50,371 bases of DNA from an uncultured Blautia sp. (GTDB lineage Bacteria > Bacillota > Clostridia > Lachnospirales > Lachnospiraceae). The notes below the pieces were generated by a model that was given only the letters and a program-made list of their open reading frames with translations, did not search any database and was not told where the DNA came from. Of this stretch, positions 7,617 to 16,587 are shown in pieces. The DNA is taken from assembly GCA_902476765.1 (NCBI GenBank), contig CABSEJ010000007.1:1-50371 (forward strand), given 5' to 3'. Both the position numbers and the translations under genes were made by a program. Within the stretch, counting starts at the first letter, position 1. Every line of letters starts with the position of its first letter.

Positions 7617-8486
7617 TTACAAAAATGCCATAGCAACAGTTCCCAAAGTAAGCAGAGTCAGTCCCAGTCCTTCTTTAGGCGCCAGTCGTTCCCTGAAAAC
7701 AAAATAGGAAAAAGCCACAGTAACCAGAACGCTCAGCTTATCTATAGGAACCACAACACTGGCAGGTCCTGTCTGAAGAGCCCGGTAATAACAGAGCCAG
7801 GAGGCTCCCCTAGCCACTCCTGAGAGACAGATAAAGATCAATTCCCGACTTTGTATGTTCCTTATCTCCCCTTGTTTACCGGTTATAAAAACCATAAGCC
7901 AGGCCATAAACAGCACTACAGTGGTGCGGACAGCAGTTCCCAGATTGGATTCCACTTCCGAGATTCCCACCTTTCCCAAAATAGCCGTAAGGCTGGCGAA
8001 AACAGCAGAGCCCCAGGCATAGAGAAACCATGAGCCAGAGCCGGATTCTTTTCCTTGGGAGGAATTTTCTTTTTTTCCAATCATAAGAAAAATTCCCGTC
8101 CCAATCACTGCTACTGCCAGCATTTTGGCAATACTGATACCCTCACCCAGAAAAATCAGGGCCAAAAGAATGGTCAGTACTGTACTGGATTTATCAATGG
8201 GAACCACCTTGTTGATATTCCCCAACTGCAGAGCCCGGAAATAGCAAAGCCAGGAGGCACCTGTAGCGCCTCCCGACAAAATAAGAAATACCAGAGTTTT
8301 CCCCTTCAGACCCGTCAACTGGCTCTGAGAGCCCACCAGAAATACCATCAACCAGGAAAACAGAAGGATTACCACTGTACGGATGGCTGTAGCCAAATCA
8401 GAATCTGTTTTTTTAATACCGCATTTTGCCAGAATAGAAGTGACTCCTGCAAAAAAAGCAGAACCTACAGCAAACAATAGCCACAT
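7617..8486 (-). CDS. EamA/DMT family transporter
   Basis: A 289-residue membrane protein made of two tandem EamA repeats and about ten predicted transmembrane segments. The internal duplication is clear: AVGSAFFAGVTSILAKCGI resembles WGSAVFASLTAILGKVGI, and ATGASWLCYFRALQLG resembles ARGASWLCYYRALQTG. Proteins of the drug/metabolite transporter superfamily usually export small metabolites. The ribosome binding site AAAGGAG precedes ATG 8486. It follows the response regulator gene by 19 bases and is probably the last gene of the signalling operon. Substrate is unknown. Confidence 0.88.
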   Translation of the reverse strand: MWLLFAVGSAFFAGVTSILAKCGIKKTDSDLATAIRTVVILLFSWLMVFLVGSQSQLTGLKGKTLVFLILSGGATGASWLCYFRALQLGNINKVVPIDKSSTVLTILLALIFLGEGISIAKMLAVAVIGTGIFLMIGKKENSSQGKESGSGSWFLYAWGSAVFASLTAILGKVGISEVESNLGTAVRTTVVLFMAWLMVFITGKQGEIRNIQSRELIFICLSGVARGASWLCYYRALQTGPASVVVPIDKLSVLVTVAFSYFVFRERLAPKEGLGLTLLTLGTVAMAFL

Positions 8487-8505
8487 AGAATTACTCCTTT
8501 CTTTC

Positions 8506-9213
8506 TCACAGATTCAGACGGTATCCTGCTCCCCAGACAGTTTCGATAATTTTAGGATTTCTGGGCTCATCCTCTATCTTTTCTCTCAGACGATTGATAT
8601 GTACAGATACTGTAGCCGCATCTGAAATATAATCATAACCCCATATCTTTTCAAATAAGGCTTCCTTAGAGAAAACCAGATTCGGATTCTCCGCCAAAAA
8701 ACACAGGAGGATAAATTCACGATTAGGAAGCTTCAACTCCTTGTCTTTCTTCCAGACCCTCCAGGTTTCCGGCTCTATCCTTACGTCCTGCACCTGGATT
8801 TCCCTTGTCCCTCTTTCCCCGCCTGCTCCTGTTCCCTGCTTTCCCGTAAGCCTGGCATAGCGCTTCAGGTGGGAACGTACTCTGGCCACTAATTGAGAAG
8901 GGTCAAAAGGCTTAGTAATATAATCGTCAGCTCCCAAACCCAGGCCCCGGATAATATCCACACCCTCTGTCCTGGCCGTTACCATCAGAATAGGCACGTC
9001 TATTTCGTCCCGGATTTGCCGGCAAATATCGTACCCATTACAATTTGGAAGCATAATATCCAGCAGCACCAAGTCATAGTGGCGGGTTCTCAGCCTGGAA
9101 ATCACTTCTCCCCCGTCCTCTAAAATCTCTGTCTCATAACCGTTACTTTCCAGATAATCCTGCTCCAGACGGGCAATTTTATTATCATCCTCCACAATGA
9201 GAATTTTCTCCAT
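8506..9213 (-). CDS. OmpR/PhoB family response regulator
   Basis: A 235-residue two-component regulator. The receiver domain has the acidic pair at residues 9-10 (ILIVEDD), the phosphoacceptor D52 in LVLLDIMLPNCNG and the conserved Lys about residue 101 in DDYITKPFDP. The C-terminal winged helix (residues about 135-235) reads ELKLPNREFILLCFLAENPN and TVSVHINRLREKIEDEP and ends YRLNL. Its partner kinase ends two bases upstream. The linker Gly/Thr-rich stretch GTGAGGERGTREI is somewhat longer than usual. Targets are not evident. Confidence 0.95.
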   Translation of the reverse strand: MEKILIVEDDNKIARLEQDYLESNGYETEILEDGGEVISRLRTRHYDLVLLDIMLPNCNGYDICRQIRDEIDVPILMVTARTEGVDIIRGLGLGADDYITKPFDPSQLVARVRSHLKRYARLTGKQGTGAGGERGTREIQVQDVRIEPETWRVWKKDKELKLPNREFILLCFLAENPNLVFSKEALFEKIWGYDYISDAATVSVHINRLREKIEDEPRNPKIIETVWGAGYRLNL

Positions 9214-9215
9214 AT

Positions 9216-10631
9216 CTACGTCCTCCTGGGAAAATAAAGTTCTATTTCAAGGCCTTCTGCATTCCTGGCAGCGGCCCATCCCCCATGTTGTTTCATAATG
9301 TATTGTACCACATAAAGTCCTACACCGCTTCCTTTTTCCTTTCTGGATTCATCGCAGCGATAAAATCTCTGGAAAATTTTATCTATTTTCTCCGGGGGCA
9401 CTCCTTGACCGTTGTCTTTCCATCTTACCACCAGATACTTCTCCTCTGTCTTCATCTTTACCTGAATCCGCACCGGACGTATCCCTGCATATTTCCGGCT
9501 GTTTTCCAAAAGATTATCGTAAATTCTGCGAATCTGGTCTACATCCATGAGGATTTCCGGTACAGGTTCACCTGGCATTTCAAAGGAAAGCTCCACCTGA
9601 GAAGAGTCCAGTCCGCCTCCTTTTTGGGCCATATAAACCGCCGTATATTCTGCCAAATCCTCCTGTACCATGTGGAAGCTCATCTGTCCGCTTTCCATTC
9701 TGGAAAAATCAAACAGCTTCTGAAGCAGGATGTTCATCTCCTCTGTGGACTCATAGGCCGTAGTCAGGTAAAGCTGCTTCTTTTCCTCTGTGTTTGCAAT
9801 TCCATCCAAAACCCCTTTGATATAACCCTGAATAGAGGTAAGAGGCGTACGTAAATCATGAGAAATACCAGTCACCATATCTGTCCTGGCCTTCTCTGTC
9901 CGAATCCGCTGTTCTCTGTCCTCCAATATAGTACTCTGCATCTCATTAAAGGTTTGGCATAGCTTTTCAAACTCTTCTTCTCCCCGATACTGAATAGGTT
10001 CTTCCAGGTTTCCTTCCTGTATCCGCCTGACGCCTTTCAGTAACTTCTCCAGAGGCTCCATAATTTTCCGGTTCATCCGTCCCGTAAAAAAGGAAGCCAG
10101 CAGTAAAAGCAGAAGAATAGCCCCCACTCCCACCGCCACAAAAACACTGAGGAAGGTACTGATATAAGGCTCAAGCACCTCAGACCACCACTCTCCCTCA
10201 GAAAAACTGGCCGCTGTGAAATACATATCCCTGCCCGGGTCATATTTTACAAAAATCGTTTCTTCCTGGCGGTAAAATATTTCAATTTCTGTTTGAGACA
10301 ACTCTTCCTCTCCCAAAAGCCGGGACAGTTTCTTCATTTTCTCAGATACCGAACCTTGCACAATACTGCCGTTTTTTACCCAGGCAGTCTCATATCCGGC
10401 ATTTTCCACCTCCCTGCCCAGCAGCTCCCAGTCCTCTGATTCCGGATTTTCCAGCAATCCTGCTATCTGGCCTACATGACCTTCCAGTCTGGCCTGGCTC
10501 AGAGAATTCATATTTTTTTCAAAGGAATCTTCAAAAACTGCCAAAACAAATATGACAATTGCCATCAAAGAAAATAATGCCCCAAACAAAATCATCATAT
10601 TCCAGCGAAACATTCTTTTTTTCAGCGGCAT
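9216..10631 (-). CDS. Sensor histidine kinase
   Basis: A 471-residue membrane kinase. One hydrophobic span follows the basic N-terminus and a second lies about residues 160-190, enclosing an extracellular sensing region of about 120 residues. A HAMP-like segment (MEPLEKLLKGVRRIQEGNLE) is followed by the H-box GISHDLRTPLTSIQGY, N-box DNLLENSRKYAG, G1 WKDNGQGVPPEKI and G2 GSGVGLYVVQYI. I favour ATG 10631, which has GGGGGA eight bases upstream. A GTG at 10664 that overlaps the ATPase stop by four bases would add 11 residues and cannot be excluded. It pairs with the response regulator immediately downstream. The signal is unknown. Confidence 0.93.
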   Translation of the reverse strand: MPLKKRMFRWNMMILFGALFSLMAIVIFVLAVFEDSFEKNMNSLSQARLEGHVGQIAGLLENPESEDWELLGREVENAGYETAWVKNGSIVQGSVSEKMKKLSRLLGEEELSQTEIEIFYRQEETIFVKYDPGRDMYFTAASFSEGEWWSEVLEPYISTFLSVFVAVGVGAILLLLLLASFFTGRMNRKIMEPLEKLLKGVRRIQEGNLEEPIQYRGEEEFEKLCQTFNEMQSTILEDREQRIRTEKARTDMVTGISHDLRTPLTSIQGYIKGVLDGIANTEEKKQLYLTTAYESTEEMNILLQKLFDFSRMESGQMSFHMVQEDLAEYTAVYMAQKGGGLDSSQVELSFEMPGEPVPEILMDVDQIRRIYDNLLENSRKYAGIRPVRIQVKMKTEEKYLVVRWKDNGQGVPPEKIDKIFQRFYRCDESRKEKGSGVGLYVVQYIMKQHGGWAAARNAEGLEIELYFPRRT

Positions 10632-10660
10632 TCTCTTTCTCCCCCTTTTCCAGTTGGTTT

Positions 10661-12760
10661 TCACTGTCTCTCATTATACTGCAGCCGCCTGTTTTTTTCC
10701 ACAGTTCCGATCTGCACCTGTTTTCTGCCCTTTGTAAGCTGCTCTAAAAGCTGCAGAAACAGAAGCGCAGCCCCAAAAGCCACTGCTATATAAACAGCCA
10801 TAGAACCAGTAAACTTTGTCACCTGCAGTAAAGAAGAAAACAATCTGAGGGCCAAAAAAGTTCCCCCGGCCATGGTAATACAGAGAAAGGCTCTTAATTT
10901 GTTAAAGGGAATACAGCTTTTTACAACTGCCGTCATAGTAATACATATCAGCAATATATACATAACGGTCTGCCTTTCCTCCTGCTGAAAAGGAGCGGAC
11001 AGACTGACGACCACAAGCATCAGAGTAACCGTAATCCCGAAAGGAAAAGCCTTCCCCAGAGCTTGCCTTAAAAAATCCCCCTGAACTTTTCTGGTATCTG
11101 CTTCTACAATAGAAAGAAAGGAAGGATATGCCTCGATACACCCGTCTACCAGGGTAATCTGTATGGGAATAAAGGGGAAAGGCAGATTCAAGATCAAACA
11201 GAACAGAGAAACCAGCACTGAATATATGGTCTTGATAAAAAATACTGCCGCTGTTCTGGTCACATTATGGATTACTCTTCTTCCCTCCATGACTACCTGG
11301 GGCAGATTGGCGAAATCCGAGTCCAAAAGCACTACCTGAGAAATCTGCCTGCTGGCGTCACTGCCCTCTGCCACGGCTATGGAACAGTCAGCCTCTCTCA
11401 AAGCCAGTAAATCATTGACTCCATCTCCTGTCATAGCCACAGTATGCTTCTGTCTTTTTAAAGCCTTTACCAGCTCCTTTTTCTGTCCCGGTGTAACTCT
11501 TGCAAAAACTGCGTATTTCTCACAAATTTTATCATAATCCACATCATCCCCAAAAGAAGACATATCCACCGCCTTGTTCCAAAGCTTCCGGTATTTTCCC
11601 GAATATCCGTTCCGGAGCTCCCACAAATAAAGTTCCCATCCCCTGAAAGCTGACACAGCCCCATTTTCTTTTGGAGGAAAAAGCAATCTTATAAACAGAA
11701 GAATAGAAATTACTCTCGGAAAAGAAACTCTTCAGCGCCTGAAAAGTGGTATTATTATCGTCACAGGCTGCCAAATAAGCTTTTATCAGTCTGTCCGTCT
11801 CTGCTCTGTCCAGGTCTGTCATGGGAATCACCCTTCGTACCTTTAATTTCCCGTCTGTCAAGGTACCGGTCTTATCCAGACAAAGTACATCCACATGGGC
11901 CAGAGTTTCCAGGGAATAAATATTCTGCACCAAAATTTCATTTTGGCCAGCCGTATCACTCCTGCGGCCAGGGATACAGAAATCAGCAGAACCAGCCCTT
12001 TAGGCAGCATTCCCAGAGGTGCAGCCGCAGAAGAGACAACGGCTTCCGAAACCATATTTCCCCGAAACAGTATAGCTTCCAGGTACAGCAGTGCTCCTAA
12101 AGGTAAAATCAAAAGACTGGTAAATCCGGTCACTTTTTTCATGGAATCCAAAAGCCGGGACTGCAGTTTTTTCTCTTTTTTTACTTCTGCAGCCAGCTTG
12201 GCCGCATAGTTCTCTGCTCCTATATGCGTAACTTTTGCACAGCCTTTTCCGGAAATCACAAAGCTTCCGGAATAAAGAGAGCTTCCCGGTTCTTTTACCA
12301 CCCCGTCGCTTTCCCCTGTCAGCAAAGATTCGTTGACCTCCAGGGAGCCTTCCATCACAATACTGTCACTGCAAATCTGACAGCCGCTTTCCAGAATCAT
12401 CAAATCATCCTTGACCAGCTCCCCTGGTTCTATCAGCCTTTCCTGATTTTCCCTGCGAACCCGGATGGCCGGGCGGTTCAGAATTGACAATTGGTCCACC
12501 AATTTTTTTGCTTTCATCTCCTGGGCAATTCCAATGAAAATATTTAAAAGAATAATAGCAATAAACAGCATATTGGAATAAGCGCCCACTGCAAACAACA
12601 GCCCGGCAATAATAAAATTCAGGAGATTAAACAGTGTACACACATTGTCTCTCACAATAGCTCTCCCGCTTTTTGTCACAGAAGGAACCGACTGTGCTCC
12701 TTCCCCCTGCTTCCTCCTCTCTAAGACTTCCTCCGTAGATAATCCGGATAACTCACTCAT
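10661..12760 (-). pseudogene. P-type cation-transporting ATPase, broken by frameshift and deletion
   Basis: Three frames together resemble one E1-E2 ATPase. From 12760: MSELSGLSTEEVLERRKQGE, membrane spans, the actuator LLTGESDG and further spans. The frame breaks near 11931-11943, where one missing base before TTTTGGTGCAG would restore KILVQNIYSLETLAHV. The second frame carries the phosphorylation site CLDKTGTLTDG and part of the nucleotide domain (KRKWGCVSF). Near 11561-11580 it jumps frame from KIPEALEQ to AVDMSSFGDDV. About 70-80 residues expected there (end of nucleotide domain and the ISGDNP region) are absent. The third frame has AMTGDGVNDLLALREAD and the last membrane spans. Two independent lesions argue against a working pump. 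It overlaps the small membrane protein gene by four bases. Confidence 0.85.
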
Positions 12761-13023
12761 ATACCTGCCCTCCTGTATTTTTCTCTATATTTTCTACTGG
12801 ATTTCCCTTGTTTTTTTATCCTTCTCTGCCCTGCAGGTGAAATATTTTCTAATACCGCCAATCCGAAAATCCCACTGCACAGCAGCCATTGTACAAAAGA
12901 GGAATGACCGCTAAAGTCCATATATGGGTTATACCAGTCCAGAACCAGTATGATTCCTTCTGCAACACTGCAAATAACACAAAGATGAAGTAAAATTCCT
13001 TTTATAATACCTCTGTATTTCAT
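12757..13023 (-). CDS. Small membrane protein, unknown function
   Basis: An 88-residue protein with two hydrophobic segments (GIIKGILLHLCVICSVAEG and SFVQWLLCSGIFGLAVLEN) and a strongly basic C-terminal tail (RRIKKQGKSSRKYREKYRR). GGAAGG lies seven bases before ATG 13023. Its last four bases overlap the start of the P-type ATPase gene, so the two are translationally coupled. It lies 24 bases behind the glycosidase gene. I do not recognise a family; it could be an accessory to the pump, by position only. Confidence 0.7.
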   Translation of the reverse strand: MKYRGIIKGILLHLCVICSVAEGIILVLDWYNPYMDFSGHSSFVQWLLCSGIFGLAVLENISPAGQRRIKKQGKSSRKYREKYRRAGI

Positions 13024-13047
13024 GTCCTGACCTTCCTTTCTGCATTT

Positions 13048-14053
13048 TTATAATCCCTCTGTCACAAAAATTCCGTCCGGCACCTGATGAGCAGCCTTAT
13101 AAGGATGATTCACCACTTGGTCCTCCAAAGTCATAAAAGAGCAATGGCCCCCGTCCAGATTATAGGCGGCTTTGCACCCTAAGCTTTCAAAAAGCTGGGA
13201 CATTTCTTCCAAAAACATTCCCCTGGAGGTCTCCTGCCTTCCGTCTGCCACCAACAGACAGTAATGTCCAGGCTCATAATAGCCGATAGCCGTTCTGGGA
13301 TGAGACTGCCGTATATAATCCCAGGTCAGAAATGAAGTCTTTGCCTTGCCATTAGCATCCAGCAGGCTGGGGCCAAAAATCCAGCTTTGATAGGCCCCCC
13401 CTGTCTACTAAGGTCTGAAGCTTCAAGTCTTCCGGACTGTATATATCCATAGTACCGTCCCAATTCAGAACGCAGGTTTCCATATCCGTAGGTTGTGCCC
13501 GGTAAATCAGTCCGTTGCGGATAATGGTTCCGTTATCTTTATGCCGGCTGTTACTGTAGGAATCCCCGTTTACTCCCAACACGGCTTTCATTTGTGCAGA
13601 CATATCCGACAGCTTTTCATAATATCCCACTCCGTAGGTATTCTGTGCAAAACATGTCTGAAGGCAGGTAATATCTCCCACATATATATCCGCCAGCACA
13701 TAGGAAATATTGCTTCCGTATTTCTTGTGATTTCCTTTGTCTAAGGTGTCCAGACGGTTAGTCTGATAGTTCTGGTAGGTCAGCTCCACAGAAACATTGG
13801 GGCTGGTATAGGATGTAGCTGTGGATACCACCTGGCTGGTAAATTTATCCTTGAATTTCTCATGCCAGTCCTGAGAATCTACCACTACCTTAGTTGCCTT
13901 GAGGCCGCTGTTATTTTTTTGGTTCTCTTTATCTGTCAGAATACTCTGGGCCTTCACTCCTTTTTGGGGAATCAGGTAATTTCCTGTCCAGATTCCTGTT
14001 ACCAGCAGTACCCCTATCAGTATATCGACAATAAACAATATTCCTTTTCTCAT
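13048..14053 (-). pseudogene. Phosphodiester glycosidase family protein (NAGPA-like), frameshifted
   Basis: From ATG 14053 a membrane-anchored N-terminus (MRKGILFIVDILIGVLLVTG) leads into a NAGPA/DUF2233-type domain: ISYVLADIYVGDITCLQTCF, MKAVLGVNGDSYSNSR and IIRNGLIYRA. The frame is lost at a run of six C on plus (13395-13400, six G in the gene). Removing one G restores VDRGAYQSWIFGPSLLD, followed by AIGYYEPGHYCLLVADGRQ, the YNLDGGHCSFM active-site-like motif, and the end DGIFVTEGL at 13048. Full length would be about 335 residues. The family removes N-acetylglucosamine or similar groups from phosphodiesters or is linked to exopolysaccharide. It overlaps the glycosyltransferase by four bases. 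Sequencing error, slippage or real decay are all possible. Confidence 0.85.
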
Positions 14054-14994
14054 ATTCTCTCACCGCTCTTCTCTATGCTGAGACAGTTCTTTGCCCGTCT
14101 CGGAAAAATCCATTTTTCCTGCACCAGCCAGCTCAGAAGAAACAGAGAAATTTCTGTCATGATTTTGGCCGGATAAGATGGAATACGGAGTATCTGAATA
14201 AACGCCTGCAAAAGCAAACTGTTCAGAAACAAAATTATCACTGCCAAGGCCAGGTAATCTCCTGCTGTCTGCAGGCTTTCTTTTTCCTGAAAGACCAACC
14301 GGCAGTTTATCTTATAATTATACCAGCCGCTGAGAATCCTGGCCCCAATATTGGCCTGGGCAGCTGCCCATGGACCCGGCGGGAGCAGTCCCAGAAACAA
14401 CGCAAATAAAATATAATCCAGCAAAAAACTGGACAGAGAAGACAGCAAAAAATGAAAGAGACGGCTGTAGATTCTGATAGAGTCCCTTACCTTCCGAAAA
14501 TGAGAACAGCTGTTATTTTTATCATGATAAATCGTTTCTACAGGTACCTGAACCAGCTCTATTTTTCTTCTGGCACACTCCATCAATACATTCATTTCAT
14601 ATTCATATCTGCTGCCCGGAGTTTGCTGCATAAAATGCAGAAGTTTTACCGAAAAAGCCCGGAGTCCGGTTTGCGTATCGTCCAGAGGAACCCCGGTCAA
14701 TAAACGAAACAAAGTTCCCGTAAGTTTATTTCCTATCCGTGAAGTCCAAGGAACCTTTTTATCAAAAAGGCGGACCCCCAGAATCAGAGCCTCCGGATTT
14801 TCATAGGCTATCTGAAGACACTTTTCCATATCTTCCGGCAAATGCTGCCCGTCTGCATCCATAATTCCGATAACGTCGCACTCCCATAGCTCCTGCCGGA
14901 TATAGGTGAGAGCCGTCTTGATTGCTTCTCCCTTTCCCAAATTCCGCTTATGGTGGAGGACAATGGATTTCTCCCCTAATTCCCGGAAAAGGGA
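14050..14994 (-). pseudogene. GT2 glycosyltransferase fused to GtrA domain, 5' end lost
   Basis: The reading frame opens directly after an amber codon at 14995-14997 and starts inside the family: SLFRELGEKSIVLHHKRNLG then GKGEAIKTAL, which in intact family 2 transferases lies about 60-70 residues from the N-terminus. The usual first strand and nucleotide-binding loop are missing. The rest is present: IMDADGQHLPEDMEKCLQ (DXD-type motif), LDDTQTGLRAFS and YEYEMNVLMECA. From residue about 165 a GtrA-like membrane domain with four spans follows. Such proteins transfer sugars from nucleotide to polyprenyl carriers or cell-surface glycans. Without a proper start and donor-binding strand, function is unlikely. 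A TTG at 14940 is the first start-like codon. Confidence 0.85.
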
Positions 14995-15642
14995 CTATTC
15001 CGGCTTTTGAAACCGCTCCAGTCCCAGATGAAAATCAAAACACAAGGCCGCCGGAATCATAAACAAAATTCCATATGCAAAAACCCTTCTGGTGGTCTGT
15101 ACGGTATGATAACCGTAACTGCTGATTTTCCTGGTCAGTATAGAGTACAAAGCCCACACAAAAGCCGCCGCAAAAGCCAGGAAGTCTCCCAAAGGATTTA
15201 GCTGCATCGGCGAGCCCCAGAAGCTTATGAGGCAGATTCCCGCCATGGCGATTCCAAAGCCCAGATAAAAACTGACTCCAAGCCTCTCCTTTTCCAAAAA
15301 GAACCTGGATAATAAAGCCGTAAAAAAGGGAGCAACAGAAATAATGACTCCCACATTGGAAGCCAGAGTATAGGTCAGGGCAATATTTTCCAATAAATAA
15401 TACAGACAAACTCCGCAGAGCCCTGCTCCGGCAAACACAGCTTCCTGTCCCAAGGAAGTGCCCTTCAGCCTGTGGGGATAAAGAAAAAGCAGAATGATAA
15501 ATCCTAAAACAAACCGGAATACCAGTATTTCTATAGGAAGAAAATCCTGCAGCAGTAACTTGGTAAATATAAATGTAGTACCCCAAACAAATATGGTAAA
15601 AAGAGCGGCTAAATGCCCAAGACTATTTCCTTTGCGTCCCAT
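14995..15642 (-). pseudogene. EamA transporter, 3' end lost by deletion
   Basis: A 215-residue open frame from ATG 15642 (MGRKGNSLGHLAALFTIFVW), well spaced behind GGGGAGG. It carries one full EamA repeat and the beginning of the second (GDFLAFAAAFVWALYSILTR) and stops with QKPE and TAG after about seven spans; family members are near 290-300 residues with ten spans. The amber is followed, in the same frame and without a gap, by the interior of a glycosyltransferase gene. A deletion that joined the two genes explains both truncations. Its start overlaps the AraC gene by 20 bases. AraC plus EamA exporter is a common functional pair. Confidence 0.82.
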
Positions 15643-16519
15643 TTCCCTGTTTTCCTCCCCTTCCTTCTCCTCTGTCTTTCTCGTCCTTCCTGTGTTCCTT
15701 TTCCCTTCCCTCCAGCACCATATTCCTGTAAGCGCCGGGAGCCAGTCCTATAAAGCTCCGGAAGAAATTGGTAAAATGGCTCTGGTCGCAGAACCCTGTA
15801 CAAGCCGCAGCCTGTGCCGGAAACAATCCTTTCTCCAACAGCTTCTTTCCCTCGTTTATCCTGATACTTTCCAAATACCGGTAAGGGGTTAGACCCTTGC
15901 TTATTCCGAACTTTCTCATCAGCGTAGATTTACTTAATCCTACCGCCCTGCACACCTGCATCAGGGAAATCTCCTCTGCCAAATGATTTTGCATGTATCT
16001 GCAGACCTGTTCCACTTCTTCTCCGTACCGCCGGGTATCCTCCCTGTCCACTAGGGCATATCCCTTCAGCAGCAAGGTAAAAACAGAGCCCATAGCCTCT
16101 TCCTTTTGTTCCCTGCTGCAATTTCCCATCACTGCTTCGTGGAGTTTCCTAAGGGAAGCAGCCAGTTCCCTGTCCATTATCACATTATCCTCAAAACAGG
16201 GAAGTTCCTCTTCCAATCCCAGCTTTCTTGCCCACAACCTTACGGTTTCTTTGGGGATATGAAAGCTGCGGTAAGAAAAGGGCTTTCCTCCCATCTGTCT
16301 GCAGCCGTGATTATCTCCCGGCTGAAACACCAAAACATTTCCTGCCTGAATAGTATACTCCCTGTCCCGGCAGGTCATTTGCCTTTGTCCGGCCTCCACA
16401 ATTCCAATGACATAATACTCATGGAAATGATTTGGAAAGGGCTGGGTAATCCCCTGAAAACAGCAGGCCTCAAGCTGCAAATCCTCATCAAAGCACAGCG
16501 TTCTGATATCGTTTCTCAT
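15623..16519 (-). CDS. AraC family regulator with cupin-like sensor
   Basis: A 298-residue regulator. The N-terminal AraC-binding (cupin) domain shows FPNHFHEYYVIGIVEAGQRQ and the second cupin part GNVLVFQPGDNHGC. The C-terminal double helix-turn-helix spans about residues 165-265 (EEISLMQVCRAVGLSKSTLM, FCDQSHFTNFFRSFIGLAPG). A low-complexity charged tail rich in Lys, Glu, Arg and Gly follows. AGGAGG lies eight bases before ATG 16519. It starts only 68 bases after dndA, and a TATAAT within that gap could serve as a -10 element, although I see no good -35. It heads the block of decaying genes downstream. Confidence 0.9.
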   Translation of the reverse strand: MRNDIRTLCFDEDLQLEACCFQGITQPFPNHFHEYYVIGIVEAGQRQMTCRDREYTIQAGNVLVFQPGDNHGCRQMGGKPFSYRSFHIPKETVRLWARKLGLEEELPCFEDNVIMDRELAASLRKLHEAVMGNCSREQKEEAMGSVFTLLLKGYALVDREDTRRYGEEVEQVCRYMQNHLAEEISLMQVCRAVGLSKSTLMRKFGISKGLTPYRYLESIRINEGKKLLEKGLFPAQAAACTGFCDQSHFTNFFRSFIGLAPGAYRNMVLEGREKEHRKDEKDRGEGRGGKQGNGTQRK

Positions 16520-16587
16520 TGCCTGTACCTCCTGCTATTTATTATAATAAAGCTTAAGGGATTAGTCTTGTAAGATATTCTCAAATT

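Noticed and set aside
9285..9854. 189-codon open frame on plus opposite the histidine kinase
   Set aside because: Shadow of the kinase gene; no start signal or motif.
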